A stretch of 64,000 nt of DNA from an uncultured Tenacibaculum sp. (lineage in GTDB: Bacteria; Bacteroidota; Bacteroidia; Flavobacteriales; Flavobacteriaceae). This document shows, in pieces, positions 41,842-52,348 of this stretch. How positions within the stretch are numbered: the stretch's first letter is position 1; every line of letters starts with the position of its first letter. The notes under the pieces were generated by a model, which was given only the letters and a program-made list of their open reading frames with translations, made no database searches and was not told the origin of the DNA. Position numbers and translations under genes: made by a program. The stretch covers positions 482,191-546,190 of the forward strand of contig NZ_CANNGG010000003.1 in NCBI RefSeq assembly GCF_947504135.1, in the 5' to 3' direction.

Positions 41842-43464
41842 TTATTTAACTTCTAAAGAAGTAAATTTAAATGTATTTCCATCAAACAAGCCTTTGTCTG
41901 ATAGTTTTAAGGATGGAATTACCAACAATGCCATAAAAGATAAGGTCATATACGGAGCTCGTAATTTACTACCTAGTTGCTTTGCCATCGCATCCAATTC
42001 TGCATAGGCTTTCCCTATTTCAACTGCTGGTTTATCTGACATGATTCCAGCCACAGGAAGCGGAACAACTTTTTCTTCAAAAGAAGTTACAGCACAAACC
42101 CCTCCTTTATTTTCAATCAATAAATTTACCGCCTTACAAATTAATTCATCCGATACACCGACAGCGATAATATTATGAGAATCATGTCCTACAGAACTCG
42201 CTATTGCCCCTTCTTTTAACCCGAAGTTCTTAATAAACGCAATAGAAGGTTCTGCATTTTGATAACGGTTTACTACGGTCATTTTTAACACATCGTTTGC
42301 TACATCTGAAACTAAATTTCCATCTTTTATCAACGAATCTGCTTCAATTTCATTCGTCACTAATTCTCCATCTAGAGCTTCTATCACTCGAATCTTTTCA
42401 GATGCTGAATGGAATTCAAAATCGGAAACGTTTTTTGCATCAGTGTCAAAATTATTCAACACTTCAAAATCTACATGCTCTACAAATGATTTTCCGTTTT
42501 CAGCCACTAACTCACCATTAATATACGTTTGTAGTATTTCAAACTTTTGTAAGTCTTTCACCACAATAAAATCAGCATCATCCCCTTCGTTTAAAATCCC
42601 AACATCCAAATTGTAATGCTCTACTGGGTTTATACAGGCTGCTTGCAATACTTTAAAAACATCTATTTCTTTCGCTACTGCGCGCTCACATAATTGGTTA
42701 ATATGTCCTAATAACAAATCATCTGGATGCTTATCATCAGAACAGAACATCATGTTCTCATAATACTCAGGTAGCAAATCAATTAATGCTTCAAAGTTTT
42801 TTGCAGCACTTCCTTCACGGATAATGACTTTCATCCCTTTTTCTAACTTCTCCAATCCTTCTTCATAGGTAAAGCATTCGTGGTCGGTATAAATTCCTGC
42901 CGCTATGTATTTATCTAAATCTTCTCCTCGTAGTCCAGGTGCATGACCATCTACAGGTTTTTTGTAATGTTTTGCCCAAGCGATTTTTTGCAACACTTCT
43001 TCATCTTGATAAATAACTCCTGGATAATTCATCATTTCTGCTAAATATTTGATATCAGGATTCTCCATCATTTTTTTTATATCTTCTGAATCAATTACCG
43101 CTCCGGCACTTTCAAAAGAAGTTGCTGGCACACATGATGGTGCTCCAAAATTGAATTTTAACGGAACTTTTTTTCCATTTTCAATCATGAAATTCACACC
43201 TCTCACTCCTAATACATTGGCTATTTCATGCGGGTCAGACACCGTTGCTACCGTACCATGCGTTACGGCTATTTTTGCAAACTCGGACGGCACCAACATC
43301 GAGCTTTCAATATGAATATGTGCATCTATAAATCCAGGTAAAATATAGTTTTCTACAGTATGTTCTACTGCTCTAATTTGTGTAATCTTTCCTTCTTTGA
43401 CCTCAACTTCTCCTTTAAAGATTCGTTTGTTTTGAATATCGACTATATTTCCCTGTACAATCAT
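41842..43464 (-). CDS. ade: adenine deaminase
   Basis: [44 protein letters not shown]. Confidence 0.94.
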   Translation of the reverse strand: MIVQGNIVDIQNKRIFKGEVEVKEGKITQIRAVEHTVENYILPGFIDAHIHIESSMLVPSEFAKIAVTHGTVATVSDPHEIANVLGVRGVNFMIENGKKVPLKFNFGAPSCVPATSFESAGAVIDSEDIKKMMENPDIKYLAEMMNYPGVIYQDEEVLQKIAWAKHYKKPVDGHAPGLRGEDLDKYIAAGIYTDHECFTYEEGLEKLEKGMKVIIREGSAAKNFEALIDLLPEYYENMMFCSDDKHPDDLLLGHINQLCERAVAKEIDVFKVLQAACINPVEHYNLDVGILNEGDDADFIVVKDLQKFEILQTYINGELVAENGKSFVEHVDFEVLNNFDTDAKNVSDFEFHSASEKIRVIEALDGELVTNEIEADSLIKDGNLVSDVANDVLKMTVVNRYQNAEPSIAFIKNFGLKEGAIASSVGHDSHNIIAVGVSDELICKAVNLLIENKGGVCAVTSFEEKVVPLPVAGIMSDKPAVEIGKAYAELDAMAKQLGSKLRAPYMTLSFMALLVIPSLKLSDKGLFDGNTFKFTSLEVK

Positions 43465-43505
43465 GCTAAAATTTATTTATTGCTAAAATACTGAGTATTT
43501 TTCAC

Positions 43506-43535
43506 AAAAAAAGCACCCGTAACGGATGCTTTTTT
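43506..43535. terminator. intrinsic terminator after pckA
   Basis: AAAAAAAGCACCCGTAACGGATGCTTTTTT. Confidence 0.75.
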
Positions 43536-43556
43536 GATAAGTATATTTTTTAAAGG

Positions 43557-45149
43557 TTACGCTATTGGTCCACCTTTAATAATTTCCTCACTTGCCATTT
43601 CTTCAAACTGAGCAAAGTTCTTTCTAAATGAATTCGCTAATTCCATAGCTTTTGCATCATAAGCATCTTTGTCTGCCCATGTTTGCTTTGGATTTAATAC
43701 TTCATCAGGAACATTTTCACAAGTAGTTGGCATTGATAATCCAAAAATTGGGTGTTGTACAAATTCAACATTTTCTAAATTACCTTCTAAAGCTTCTGTA
43801 ATCATAGCACGAGTGTACTTTAATTTCATTCTGCTACCAGTACCGTAAGCACCACCTGTCCATCCAGTATTAATTAACCAAACGTTTACACCTGCTTCTT
43901 GCATTTTCTTACTTAACATTTCAGCGTAACGCGTTGGGTGTAATGGCATAAATGGAGCTCCAAAACAAGCTGAGAAACTTGGTAATGGTTCGTTAATTCC
44001 AGCCTCTGTACCTGCTACTTTTGCTGTGTACCCAGAAATAAAGTGATATGCTGCCTGCCCTGGTGTTAATTTAGAGATTGGAGGCAGTACTCCAAAAGCA
44101 TCTGCTGTTAAGAAGAAAATATTCTTTGGGTTTGCACCTTTAGATGGTTTTTGAATATTTTCAATGTGATAAATAGGATAACTTACACGAGTATTTTGTG
44201 TAATTGATGTATCATGAAAATCTACATTCCCCTTATCATCCATCACAACATTTTCAAGGATCGCTCCTCTTTTAATTGCTCCGTAAATTTCTGGTTCTTT
44301 CTCTTGAGATAAGTCGATTACTTTTGCATAGCATCCTCCTTCAAAATTGAAGATTGTGTTTTCAGCAGTCCAACCATGCTCATCATCACCAATTAAACTA
44401 CGATTTGGATCGGTAGATAAGGTCGTTTTACCTGTTCCTGATAATCCGAAGAAAATAGCTGTATCTCCATCTTTACCAACGTTTGCAGAACAATGCATTG
44501 GTAACGTGTTTTTGAATACAGGTAAAATAAAGTTTAACGCAGAGAAAATACCTTTTTTAATTTCTCCTGTGTATCCTGTACCACCAATTAATGCTACTTT
44601 TCTAGTAAAGTTTAAAATAGCAAAGTTGTGTTGGCGTGTTCCATCTATTGCTGGATCTGCCATAAAACCTGGAGCGTTTACTACTGTCCATTCCGGAGAA
44701 AAGTTTTTTAACTCCTCTGCGGTAGGACGTAAAAACATATTGTGCGCAAACATGTTACTCCAAGGATATTCATTTACAACACGAATATTTAATTTATAAT
44801 CTTCGTCTGCACATGCATAACTATCACGTACAAATACTTCTTTGTTAGATAAATAATTAGTTACTTTATCGTATAGCTTGTCAAATTTTTCTGAATCGAA
44901 AGGAATATTAATATCTCCCCACCAAACTTGGTCTTTAGTTATATCGTCTTTAACAATAAAACGATCCATAGGAGAACGTCCTGTGAACTCACCTGTTTTA
45001 ACAGCTAATGCTCCAAAACTGGTTTCTACTCCTTGTTCTTTTTCAATAGTGATGTCGTGTAACTCGTCTGAAGTTAATTGATAACGAACCGTAGCGTCTT
45101 TTATGCCTAAGTTATCTAACGATATCGTTTTCGTATCAAGATTTGTCAT
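43557..45149 (-). CDS. pckA: phosphoenolpyruvate carboxykinase (ATP)
   Basis: FFGLSGTGKTTLSTDPNRSLIGDDEHGW. Confidence 0.97.
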   Translation of the reverse strand: MTNLDTKTISLDNLGIKDATVRYQLTSDELHDITIEKEQGVETSFGALAVKTGEFTGRSPMDRFIVKDDITKDQVWWGDINIPFDSEKFDKLYDKVTNYLSNKEVFVRDSYACADEDYKLNIRVVNEYPWSNMFAHNMFLRPTAEELKNFSPEWTVVNAPGFMADPAIDGTRQHNFAILNFTRKVALIGGTGYTGEIKKGIFSALNFILPVFKNTLPMHCSANVGKDGDTAIFFGLSGTGKTTLSTDPNRSLIGDDEHGWTAENTIFNFEGGCYAKVIDLSQEKEPEIYGAIKRGAILENVVMDDKGNVDFHDTSITQNTRVSYPIYHIENIQKPSKGANPKNIFFLTADAFGVLPPISKLTPGQAAYHFISGYTAKVAGTEAGINEPLPSFSACFGAPFMPLHPTRYAEMLSKKMQEAGVNVWLINTGWTGGAYGTGSRMKLKYTRAMITEALEGNLENVEFVQHPIFGLSMPTTCENVPDEVLNPKQTWADKDAYDAKAMELANSFRKNFAQFEEMASEEIIKGGPIA

Positions 45150-45235
45150 CTTAAAAGATTTTAGTTGTGTTTAATTTTGGACAAAAATAGTTCTTTTTGA
45201 TTAAACAGCTATATCATTAAATGATTTTATCAACT

Positions 45236-45616
45236 TTAACCTTTAATAACTTTTTTAAAAAAGCTATATGCTAAAAGGCTCCAACCAACGATTAACAACA
45301 CTCCTCCTAACGGCGTTACAAACCAAATTGCTTTTGCAGGAACATTCGCTAAGTAAATTAAATATATAGACCCAGAAAACAATAAAACCCCAGCTATTAA
45401 AAAATAACTAATTCTGTTTTTTTCTTTGTTAGTAAGCTCAGTAAACATATTTACAAAAAGTAATAAAAACACATGAAAAAACTGATAACGTACAGCAGTT
45501 TCAAAACTCTCGAGGGCTTCTAGTGTTAATTTTGTTTTTAAAGCATGAGCTCCGAAGGCACCTAAAATCACAGCAATCATTCCCAAGACTGCAGCTATTG
45601 TTAAATTTTTATACAT
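45236..45616 (-). CDS. DUF423 family membrane protein
   Basis: GAFGAHALKTKL motif, four TM helices. Confidence 0.88.
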   Translation of the reverse strand: MYKNLTIAAVLGMIAVILGAFGAHALKTKLTLEALESFETAVRYQFFHVFLLLFVNMFTELTNKEKNRISYFLIAGVLLFSGSIYLIYLANVPAKAIWFVTPLGGVLLIVGWSLLAYSFFKKVIKG

Positions 45617-45696
45617 TATTTTAATTTTTGTTTAAATTTAAACTTTTTTAGCGATATTGTCGCCTCAAATTTTATACACAACAAAAATAATTATAA

Positions 45697-47067
45697 ATGA
45701 GAAATATATTGATTATTGGTGCTGGTAGATCGAGCTCTTCACTTATAAAATATTTATTGGATAAATCTTCACAAGAAAACCTACATATAACTATTGGTGA
45801 TGTTTCGTTAGAAAGCGCTCAATCTAAAATTCACAATCATTCAAATGCTACAGCAATACAGCTAGATGTTTTTAATGCTGAAGAGCGCTCAAATGCAATT
45901 CAAAAAGCTGACATTGTTATTTCAATGTTACCTGCTCGTTTTCATATTGAAGTAGCTAAAGATTGTATTACTTATGGAAAACACATGGTTACTGCGTCTT
46001 ATATTTCTGATGAAATGAAAGCTTTAGATGAAGAAGCTAAAGCTAAAGGTTTAGTATTTATGAACGAAATTGGTCTAGATCCAGGAATTGACCACATGAG
46101 TGCTATGCAAGTTATTGATCGTATAAAAGAACAAGGAGGAAAAATGCTATTATTTGAATCTTTTTGTGGTGGATTAGTTGCTCCTGAAAGTGATACCAAC
46201 TTATGGAATTATAAATTTACTTGGAACCCAAGAAATGTAGTATTAGCTGGTCAAGGTGGAGCTTCAATGTTTATTCAAGAAGGAACCTATAAGTATATTC
46301 CATATCAAAAATTATTTAGAAGAACTGAATTTTTAACTATTAATGGCAGTGGAAGATTTGAAGCGTATGCAAACCGTGATTCTTTAAAGTATAGAAGTAT
46401 TTATGGTTTAGAAGATATTAAAACCATGTATCGTGGAACTATTCGTAAAGTTGGTTTTTCTCGTGCTTGGAATGTTTTTGTCCAGTTAGGAATGACTGAT
46501 GACACTTACACTATTGAAGATTCTGAAAACATGAGTTATCGTGATTTCACTAACCTTTTCTTAGCTTACTCTCCTTCTGATTCTGTTGAATTAAAGTTCC
46601 GTTCGTATGCAAAGATTGATCAAGATGATTTAATGTGGGATAAATTTGTAGAGTTAGACATCTTCAATCCGAATAAAAAAATAGGGTTGAAAAATGCTAC
46701 TCCTGCTGAAATTTTACAAAAAATATTGATGGATTCTTGGACTCTTGAAGCTGAGGATAAAGATATGATTGTAATGCATCATATTTTTGGGTATCAATAC
46801 AAGGAGGAAAATCATCAAATAGAAAGTAGTATGGTAATTAAAGGTGACGATCAAACCTATACTGCTATGGCAAAAACTGTAGGATTACCTGTAGCTGTGG
46901 CAACCGTACGTATTTTAAATGGTGAAATTACCACTCCAGGAGTACAATTACCAATCAACAAAGAGGTGTACAAACCTATTTTAAAAGAATTAGAAGACTA
47001 CGGAATTACCTTTGTAGAAAAAGAAGTTCCTTATTTAGGTTATAACCCTGAGAGTGTAAAGGGATGA
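45697..47067 (+). CDS. saccharopine dehydrogenase family protein
   Basis: ILIIGAGRSSSSLIKYL, NEIGLDPGIDHMSAM. Confidence 0.9.
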   Translation: MRNILIIGAGRSSSSLIKYLLDKSSQENLHITIGDVSLESAQSKIHNHSNATAIQLDVFNAEERSNAIQKADIVISMLPARFHIEVAKDCITYGKHMVTASYISDEMKALDEEAKAKGLVFMNEIGLDPGIDHMSAMQVIDRIKEQGGKMLLFESFCGGLVAPESDTNLWNYKFTWNPRNVVLAGQGGASMFIQEGTYKYIPYQKLFRRTEFLTINGSGRFEAYANRDSLKYRSIYGLEDIKTMYRGTIRKVGFSRAWNVFVQLGMTDDTYTIEDSENMSYRDFTNLFLAYSPSDSVELKFRSYAKIDQDDLMWDKFVELDIFNPNKKIGLKNATPAEILQKILMDSWTLEAEDKDMIVMHHIFGYQYKEENHQIESSMVIKGDDQTYTAMAKTVGLPVAVATVRILNGEITTPGVQLPINKEVYKPILKELEDYGITFVEKEVPYLGYNPESVKG

Positions 47068-47165
47068 TAATTTTTATAAACTTATGATAACCTATTAGAC
47101 ACATTCATTGTTAAAAAACAACAATCCTTACCATCATAAACATAACATATTAAAAACTTAAATAA

Positions 47166-47606
47166 ATGAAAAAAATAGTTCTTATAATTTTTATACTTTT
47201 TAATCTTTCTACTTTTTCTCAAGAAATAAATCATAGCCTTTTAGATAAATTAACTAAAATATCATTTCTATCAATTGATGAATTTATAACAGAAGGTTAT
47301 GGATTTACAAAAATAAAAAGTGAAAGTAATCTAAAAAAAAGAGCTTATGCTCGGGATTATTCTGGCAATCCAAAAAAAACGCTTTTCATAAATGTAATTT
47401 CATCAAGTGATTCACCAAATGGGATCGAAATTTATTTAGAAAATTACGATATCAGAAAAATAAAAGATGAGTTATTAGAACTAGGTTATGATTTTAATGG
47501 ATTGAAAAATGAATTTTCTGTTTTTAAAAAAGAAAAGAAGCTTTATTTGATAAGTAAACCTAATAAATTCAATATTACTCAGATTATTATTATGAGCAAA
47601 TGGTAA
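47166..47606 (+). CDS. hypothetical secreted protein
   Basis: 146 aa ORF with signal peptide. Confidence 0.5.
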   Translation: MKKIVLIIFILFNLSTFSQEINHSLLDKLTKISFLSIDEFITEGYGFTKIKSESNLKKRAYARDYSGNPKKTLFINVISSSDSPNGIEIYLENYDIRKIKDELLELGYDFNGLKNEFSVFKKEKKLYLISKPNKFNITQIIIMSKW

Positions 47607-47618
47607 AACTAATCGACC

Positions 47619-47683
47619 CTACATTCTCAAATAAAAATCTTTAGTTAAATTTATATAGGCATCAGTATACTGGTGCCTTTTCC
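47619..47683 (-). pseudogene. duplicated 3' end of a trmN6-like methyltransferase
   Basis: Encodes KRHQYTDAYINLTKDFYLRM*, matching the last codons of the gene at 50371-51090. Confidence 0.85.
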
Positions 47684-47746
47684 TTTTAAAACTAAATAGA
47701 GTCTTGATAAAGTTCGTATTTTTACATTTCAACACCACACTAACAA

Positions 47747-47914
47747 ATGTCTGAAAGTGTTTTAAAAAAATACATCAACAGCTACTCTAAAGAAGAAATG
47801 TACTTTAGATTTCAAGAAGAATTCCCTGAATTTGTACAACGAGTCCCTCAATATTTATAAGCGAGCTTTTTAGGATTAACTCCAGAGTACTTGAGTGAAA
47901 TTAAAAGAAAATAA
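47747..47914 (+). pseudogene. C-terminal remnant of Crp/Fnr-family regulator with in-frame stop
   Basis: MSESVLKKYINSYSKEEMYFRFQEEFPEFVQRVPQYL*ASFLGLTPEYLSEIKRK*. Confidence 0.75.
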
Positions 47915-47996
47915 CATTTCTTAAGCTAGTTTATTTTTTACTGAAATCTTCTTAACTACCTTTGTACTGATATTAATTTAAGGGCATAATACTATT

Positions 47997-49271
47997 ATGA
48001 AAAACATGAAAAAAATCGTCGTTGTTGGTGGCGGTTTTGCTGGATTAGAACTTATAAAAGGATTAGGAAATTCAGAAAATTATCAGATTATTCTAGTAGA
48101 TAGTAACAACTACAATTTCTTTCCTCCTTTAATCTACCAAGTATCCACTGGTTTTATGGAGCCATCTGCAATTAGCTATCCATTCAGAAAAATTTTAAGA
48201 AAATTTAAAAACGCCCGTTTTCGACTCGGCACCCTTGAAAAAGTTGTCCCAGAAGAAAACAAAATTGTAGTAAGTAATGGAGATATAGAGTATGACATCT
48301 TAGTAATGGCTACCGGTACAGAAACTAATTTTTTTGGAAATAAAAGCATTCAAAAGTATAGTTTACCAATGAAAACTATTAGTGATGCCTTATCTCTTAG
48401 AAATGTAATTTTAACTCGATTTGACCGTGCTACTAGAATTCATAACCCAGAAGAAAGAAAAAAGTGTTTAACTTTTGTAATTGCAGGAGCTGGACCTACT
48501 GGAGTTGAACTTTCAGGAATTTTATCTGAAATTAAAACATCTATCATCATAAAAGATTACCCCGAACTAGATAAAAATGACTTTGGTGAAATACATCTTA
48601 TTGATGGTCAGAGTTCTGTATTAGCTCCTATGTCTAAAAAAGCACAAGAATACACTTCTGAAAAGCTAAGTGAACTAGGTGTAACTCTGACTATGAATAC
48701 AATGGTTAACGACTTTGATGGTGAAACCGTGTATTTATCAAACGGAGAAAAAATAGAAACCAAAAATCTTATTTGGGCAGCTGGTGTATCTGCAAAAACA
48801 TTCGATGGTTTTTCAAAAGAAAGTTTTGGCCCTGGCAGAAGGCTAAAAACAAATCAGTTTAGCTTAGTAGATTCATACGATAATATTTTTGCGTTAGGAG
48901 ACTGCGCCTTGATTTCTGGCGATAAAAACTATCCTAACGGACACCCGCAATTAGCCCAACCAGCTTTACAACAAGCTAAAAACCTAGCGAACAATCTTAA
49001 AAGAAAAGATAGTAATTGGAAACCTTTTCAATATAACGACAAGGGTTCGTTAGCTATTATTGGAAGAAATAAGGCTGTACTTGACTTTCCTGGACAAAAA
49101 CAATCATTAAAAGGTTTTGTTGCATGGTTAATTTGGATTTTTGTACACATAATGGGGCTTGTTAACTTCAAAAATAAAGTAAGAACTCTATACAATTGGT
49201 TAGGATATTACATATATAAAGACCAATATTTTAGAATGATTATTAAACCTACCCAAAGGGAAACTAAATAA
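47997..49271 (+). CDS. NAD(P)/FAD-dependent oxidoreductase (type II NADH dehydrogenase-like)
   Basis: IVVVGGGFAGLELIKGL, IAGAGPTGVELSG, FALGDCALI. Confidence 0.92.
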   Translation: MKNMKKIVVVGGGFAGLELIKGLGNSENYQIILVDSNNYNFFPPLIYQVSTGFMEPSAISYPFRKILRKFKNARFRLGTLEKVVPEENKIVVSNGDIEYDILVMATGTETNFFGNKSIQKYSLPMKTISDALSLRNVILTRFDRATRIHNPEERKKCLTFVIAGAGPTGVELSGILSEIKTSIIIKDYPELDKNDFGEIHLIDGQSSVLAPMSKKAQEYTSEKLSELGVTLTMNTMVNDFDGETVYLSNGEKIETKNLIWAAGVSAKTFDGFSKESFGPGRRLKTNQFSLVDSYDNIFALGDCALISGDKNYPNGHPQLAQPALQQAKNLANNLKRKDSNWKPFQYNDKGSLAIIGRNKAVLDFPGQKQSLKGFVAWLIWIFVHIMGLVNFKNKVRTLYNWLGYYIYKDQYFRMIIKPTQRETK

Positions 49272-49374
49272 AATATCAATGAAAATTTATTAAAAGCTAC
49301 CTATACTTGAATCAACTTAAAAACTAAAAAACTAAAAAAAATAAACATTAACTGTAAATTTCTTTTTCAAACAT

Positions 49375-49402
49375 AAGCATCAATAAATTGATGCTTTTTT
49401 TA
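49375..49402 (+). terminator. intrinsic terminator
   Basis: AAGCATCAATAAATTGATGCTTTTTTT. Confidence 0.7.
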
Positions 49403-49471
49403 TCTTCAATTCTAAAAAAATAATACATACATTTACCCTAGATTAAGTTCTTTACATACTTCATCAACCGA

Positions 49472-49640
49472 AAAGGTTTTACTTAACTGTAGATTAATAG
49501 GGAATCGTGTGCAAATCACGAACTGTCGCGCAACTGTAAGTAACACACCAAAAGTTTTTATCCTAGTATATCCACTGCCAAAAGCGGGAAGGATGATAAA
49601 AACTGTTATAAGTCAGGAGACCTTCCTATTCGGATATTGA
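49472..49640 (+). promoter_or_regulatory. cobalamin riboswitch
   Basis: GGGAATCGTGTGCAAATCACGAACTGTCGCGCAACTGTAAG ... CCACTGCC..AAGCGGGAAGGATG ... AAGTCAGGAGACC, the canonical cobalamin aptamer core. Confidence 0.93.
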
Positions 49641-49902
49641 CAATGCTTTCGCGATTTGAAGCTTTTAGATCATACCGATGATATATTTTTAACGCACACT
49701 TTTCTCTATGGAATGCTGTGCATTTTTGGTATGTCATTATTTTTCCCTCAAACATCTTATCGTTATTTAGTATTGCGAAGCATTTAATAGAGCTTTTAAA
49801 ATTAATGTTTAATTATAAAAAGTTTAAAGAGCGTAGTAATTCTATTTCTTTACATAAAAAAAAGAATTAGCAGCTACTTCAATCATCTAACATTTATTAA
49901 AA

Positions 49903-50331
49903 ATGACCACAGAAGAAAAAATAGCAAAATCGGAAACACGTATTTTCAAAGCTGTATTTCCAAATACAACCAATCATTATGATACCTTATTCGGAGGAAC
50001 TGCCATGCAATTAATGGATGAAGTTGCTTTTATTACTGCAACACGATTCTGTAGGCAAAAAGTTGTAACCGTAAGTAGTGATAAAATTGATTTTAAAAAG
50101 CCTATCCCTGCTGGAACTATTATTGAATTAGTAGGAAAAGTAAGTTATATAGGTAACAAAAGTTTAAAGGTCACCGTTAAAATTTTTACTGAACAGATGT
50201 ACTCTCATCACAGAGAAAAAGCCATTGAAGGTGAATTTACATTTGTTGCTATTGATGAAAACAAAAATCCTATTGCAGTAATAAAGACTGACACTGAAGA
50301 ACTACATTACTCACAACAAGAACATAATTAA
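49903..50331 (+). CDS. acyl-CoA thioesterase (hotdog fold)
   Basis: NTTNHYDTLFGGTAMQLMDEVAFITATRF. Confidence 0.92.
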   Translation: MTTEEKIAKSETRIFKAVFPNTTNHYDTLFGGTAMQLMDEVAFITATRFCRQKVVTVSSDKIDFKKPIPAGTIIELVGKVSYIGNKSLKVTVKIFTEQMYSHHREKAIEGEFTFVAIDENKNPIAVIKTDTEELHYSQQEHN

Positions 50332-50370
50332 AACTAAACAGAAATTTTGAAAGTATAACCTCATAAAAGA

Positions 50371-51090
50371 TTACATCTTCAAATAAAAATCTTTAGTGAG
50401 ATTAATATAGGCATCAGTATACTGGTGCCTTTTTGTTTCTATAATTAACTCTTCTTCTTGGATTGTAGTCTCTACAAAAGAAAATTCTAACAAACTACGT
50501 TTGATTTCAGTAGTAGGAGTTCCTTTTACTCGACAAACTCTGTTTAGATATAAATTATACTTTTTTGCTAGTTCTATAAAGTTTTCTTCTTCTTTAAACG
50601 GTATAATGGTTGAAAACCTTCCGTTTTCGGACAATATTTCACTCACTCCTTTTAGTAGCTCTTCAAAAGACAGTGAACTCGTAAATCGTGCTTTATTTCT
50701 CGCTAAATCTTCCGTTTCGTAATTATCAGTATAAAATGGTGGATTGGATACAATTATATCATACTCTTCTTCATCTTCAGACATTTCTTCTGCAAATTCC
50801 ACAAAAGAAGCATTGTAACAAAAGAGCCTATCTCCCCAATCAGACTGCTCAAAATTCTCTACAGTTTGTTCATAAGCATCTCCATCTACTTCTACTGCAT
50901 CAATAGTCATGGCATCGCTTCGTTGCGCTAACATTAATGAAATAACACCTGTGCCTGAACCGACATCTAATATTGTGTCTGGAAACTCTCCTAAATTACA
51001 CCACGCTCCTAATAATACTGCATCGGTACCAACTTTCATCGCTGTTTTGTCTTGATGCACTGTAAACTCTTTAAATTTAAATGGTTTCAT
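50371..51090 (-). CDS. trmN6: tRNA1(Val) (adenine(37)-N6)-methyltransferase
   Basis: MKPFKFKEFTVHQDKTAMKVGTDAVLLGAW, VSNPPFY. Confidence 0.9.
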   Translation of the reverse strand: MKPFKFKEFTVHQDKTAMKVGTDAVLLGAWCNLGEFPDTILDVGSGTGVISLMLAQRSDAMTIDAVEVDGDAYEQTVENFEQSDWGDRLFCYNASFVEFAEEMSEDEEEYDIIVSNPPFYTDNYETEDLARNKARFTSSLSFEELLKGVSEILSENGRFSTIIPFKEEENFIELAKKYNLYLNRVCRVKGTPTTEIKRSLLEFSFVETTIQEEELIIETKRHQYTDAYINLTKDFYLKM

Positions 51091-51261
51091 TTATAAAAAT
51101 CTTCCAAGAATTTTTTCTGCATTGAAAAACAAATACAACACAACAATTAATAAAACTACTAAAAACAACCCTCTTTTAGGATTCCTTCTTTTTCGATTAC
51201 CGAAACGTCTTTTAAACTCCATTTCTTTATTTTCTAATTTCTACATTAATCACGTAAAATA

Positions 51262-51921
51262 TCACGTTATAATTTTTGTTCCTCGTAACATTTCTCTTTT
51301 ACCTGGAGGCCCGGGTAAACGCTCAACATCAAAACCTACAGCTTGCATTGCTCGTCGTACACTTCCCTTTGCTGAGTAAGTTACTAAGACACCTTCTGGT
51401 TTTAGTGCAGCAAACATGATTTTAAAAATATCTTCCGTCCACAAATCGGGTTGTACTCTTGCTCCAAAAGCATCAAAATAAATTAAATCGAAATAATTCT
51501 CATCAGTAATTTCAACAAAAAACTGTTTACGCTTAGTTAATGAAAAATTAGGAGTAATGTTGTGTTTTTCTTCCCAAGAAACTTCGTGAATTTTTTCAAA
51601 AAATTCTCTTTTATCATCGGCGTCCAACTCCGCAACATAATTTAATTTTGATACTTCTTCTTTAGCTACAGGATATGCCTCTACTCCAACATAATCAATC
51701 TCCTTTTTAGCTTCCAATAACGTGATAAAAGAATTAAGTCCTGTACCAAAGCCTATTTCAAGAATAGAAACACTTTTAGCATCTACATACTTTAATCCAT
51801 TTCTAATGAATACATGATAGGCCTCTTGTATTGCTCCGTGTTTAGAATGATATTGTTCATTCCATTCTGGTAAATGAATAGTTGTGGAGCCATCTGACGT
51901 TATGATAATTTCTCGTTTTAT
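51262..51921 (-). CDS. mnmD: tRNA (5-methylaminomethyl-2-thiouridine)-methyltransferase MnmD, non-canonical ATA start inferred
   Basis: Frame stays open upstream of the listed ORF: IKREIIITSDGSTTIHLPEWNEQYHSKHGAIQEAYHVFIRNGLKY...ILEIGFGTGLNSFITLLEAKKEIDYVG; internal TTG at 51717 would delete the SAM-binding motif. Confidence 0.82.
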   Translation of the reverse strand: MKREIIITSDGSTTIHLPEWNEQYHSKHGAIQEAYHVFIRNGLKYVDAKSVSILEIGFGTGLNSFITLLEAKKEIDYVGVEAYPVAKEEVSKLNYVAELDADDKREFFEKIHEVSWEEKHNITPNFSLTKRKQFFVEITDENYFDLIYFDAFGARVQPDLWTEDIFKIMFAALKPEGVLVTYSAKGSVRRAMQAVGFDVERLPGPPGKREMLRGTKIIT

Positions 51922-51928
51922 AACTAAA

Positions 51929-52348
51929 CTATTTAATCAGTAATTTTTTAATTCTTGGTATTGGTCCTGTACAAGTAGTTTTATGACAGGCAATACAACT
52001 GTTTACTGCTTGGTTAAAATTTTGTTTTAAAGAATCTTTAGAACCAGAATATACTAATTGCATATTTTGAATATACAGTTTAGAAAAAGCTTCAAAACTT
52101 GCATTTCTATCTACAGGATCGGTTAAAACAGCATTATGAATATTCAGATAAGTTTCAGGAAAGTCACCTATTGGCTCTCCTTCTAAAATCTTATTTTTAA
52201 CGGTCATATTCCCTTCGTACATAGCATTCATTAAAGCTGCCATTTCAGAAGACTGATACATTATAAGTTCCTCTTTTGGTTGTTTCTTTTCCTCTTTGCA
52301 AGAAAAAAGCACCAAAGACATCAATAAAACAATAATTAATTGTTTCAT
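51929..52348 (-). CDS. lipoprotein with single CxxCH heme motif
   Basis: Lipobox LFSCKEEKK; NSCIACHKTTC. Confidence 0.65.
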   Translation of the reverse strand: MKQLIIVLLMSLVLFSCKEEKKQPKEELIMYQSSEMAALMNAMYEGNMTVKNKILEGEPIGDFPETYLNIHNAVLTDPVDRNASFEAFSKLYIQNMQLVYSGSKDSLKQNFNQAVNSCIACHKTTCTGPIPRIKKLLIK

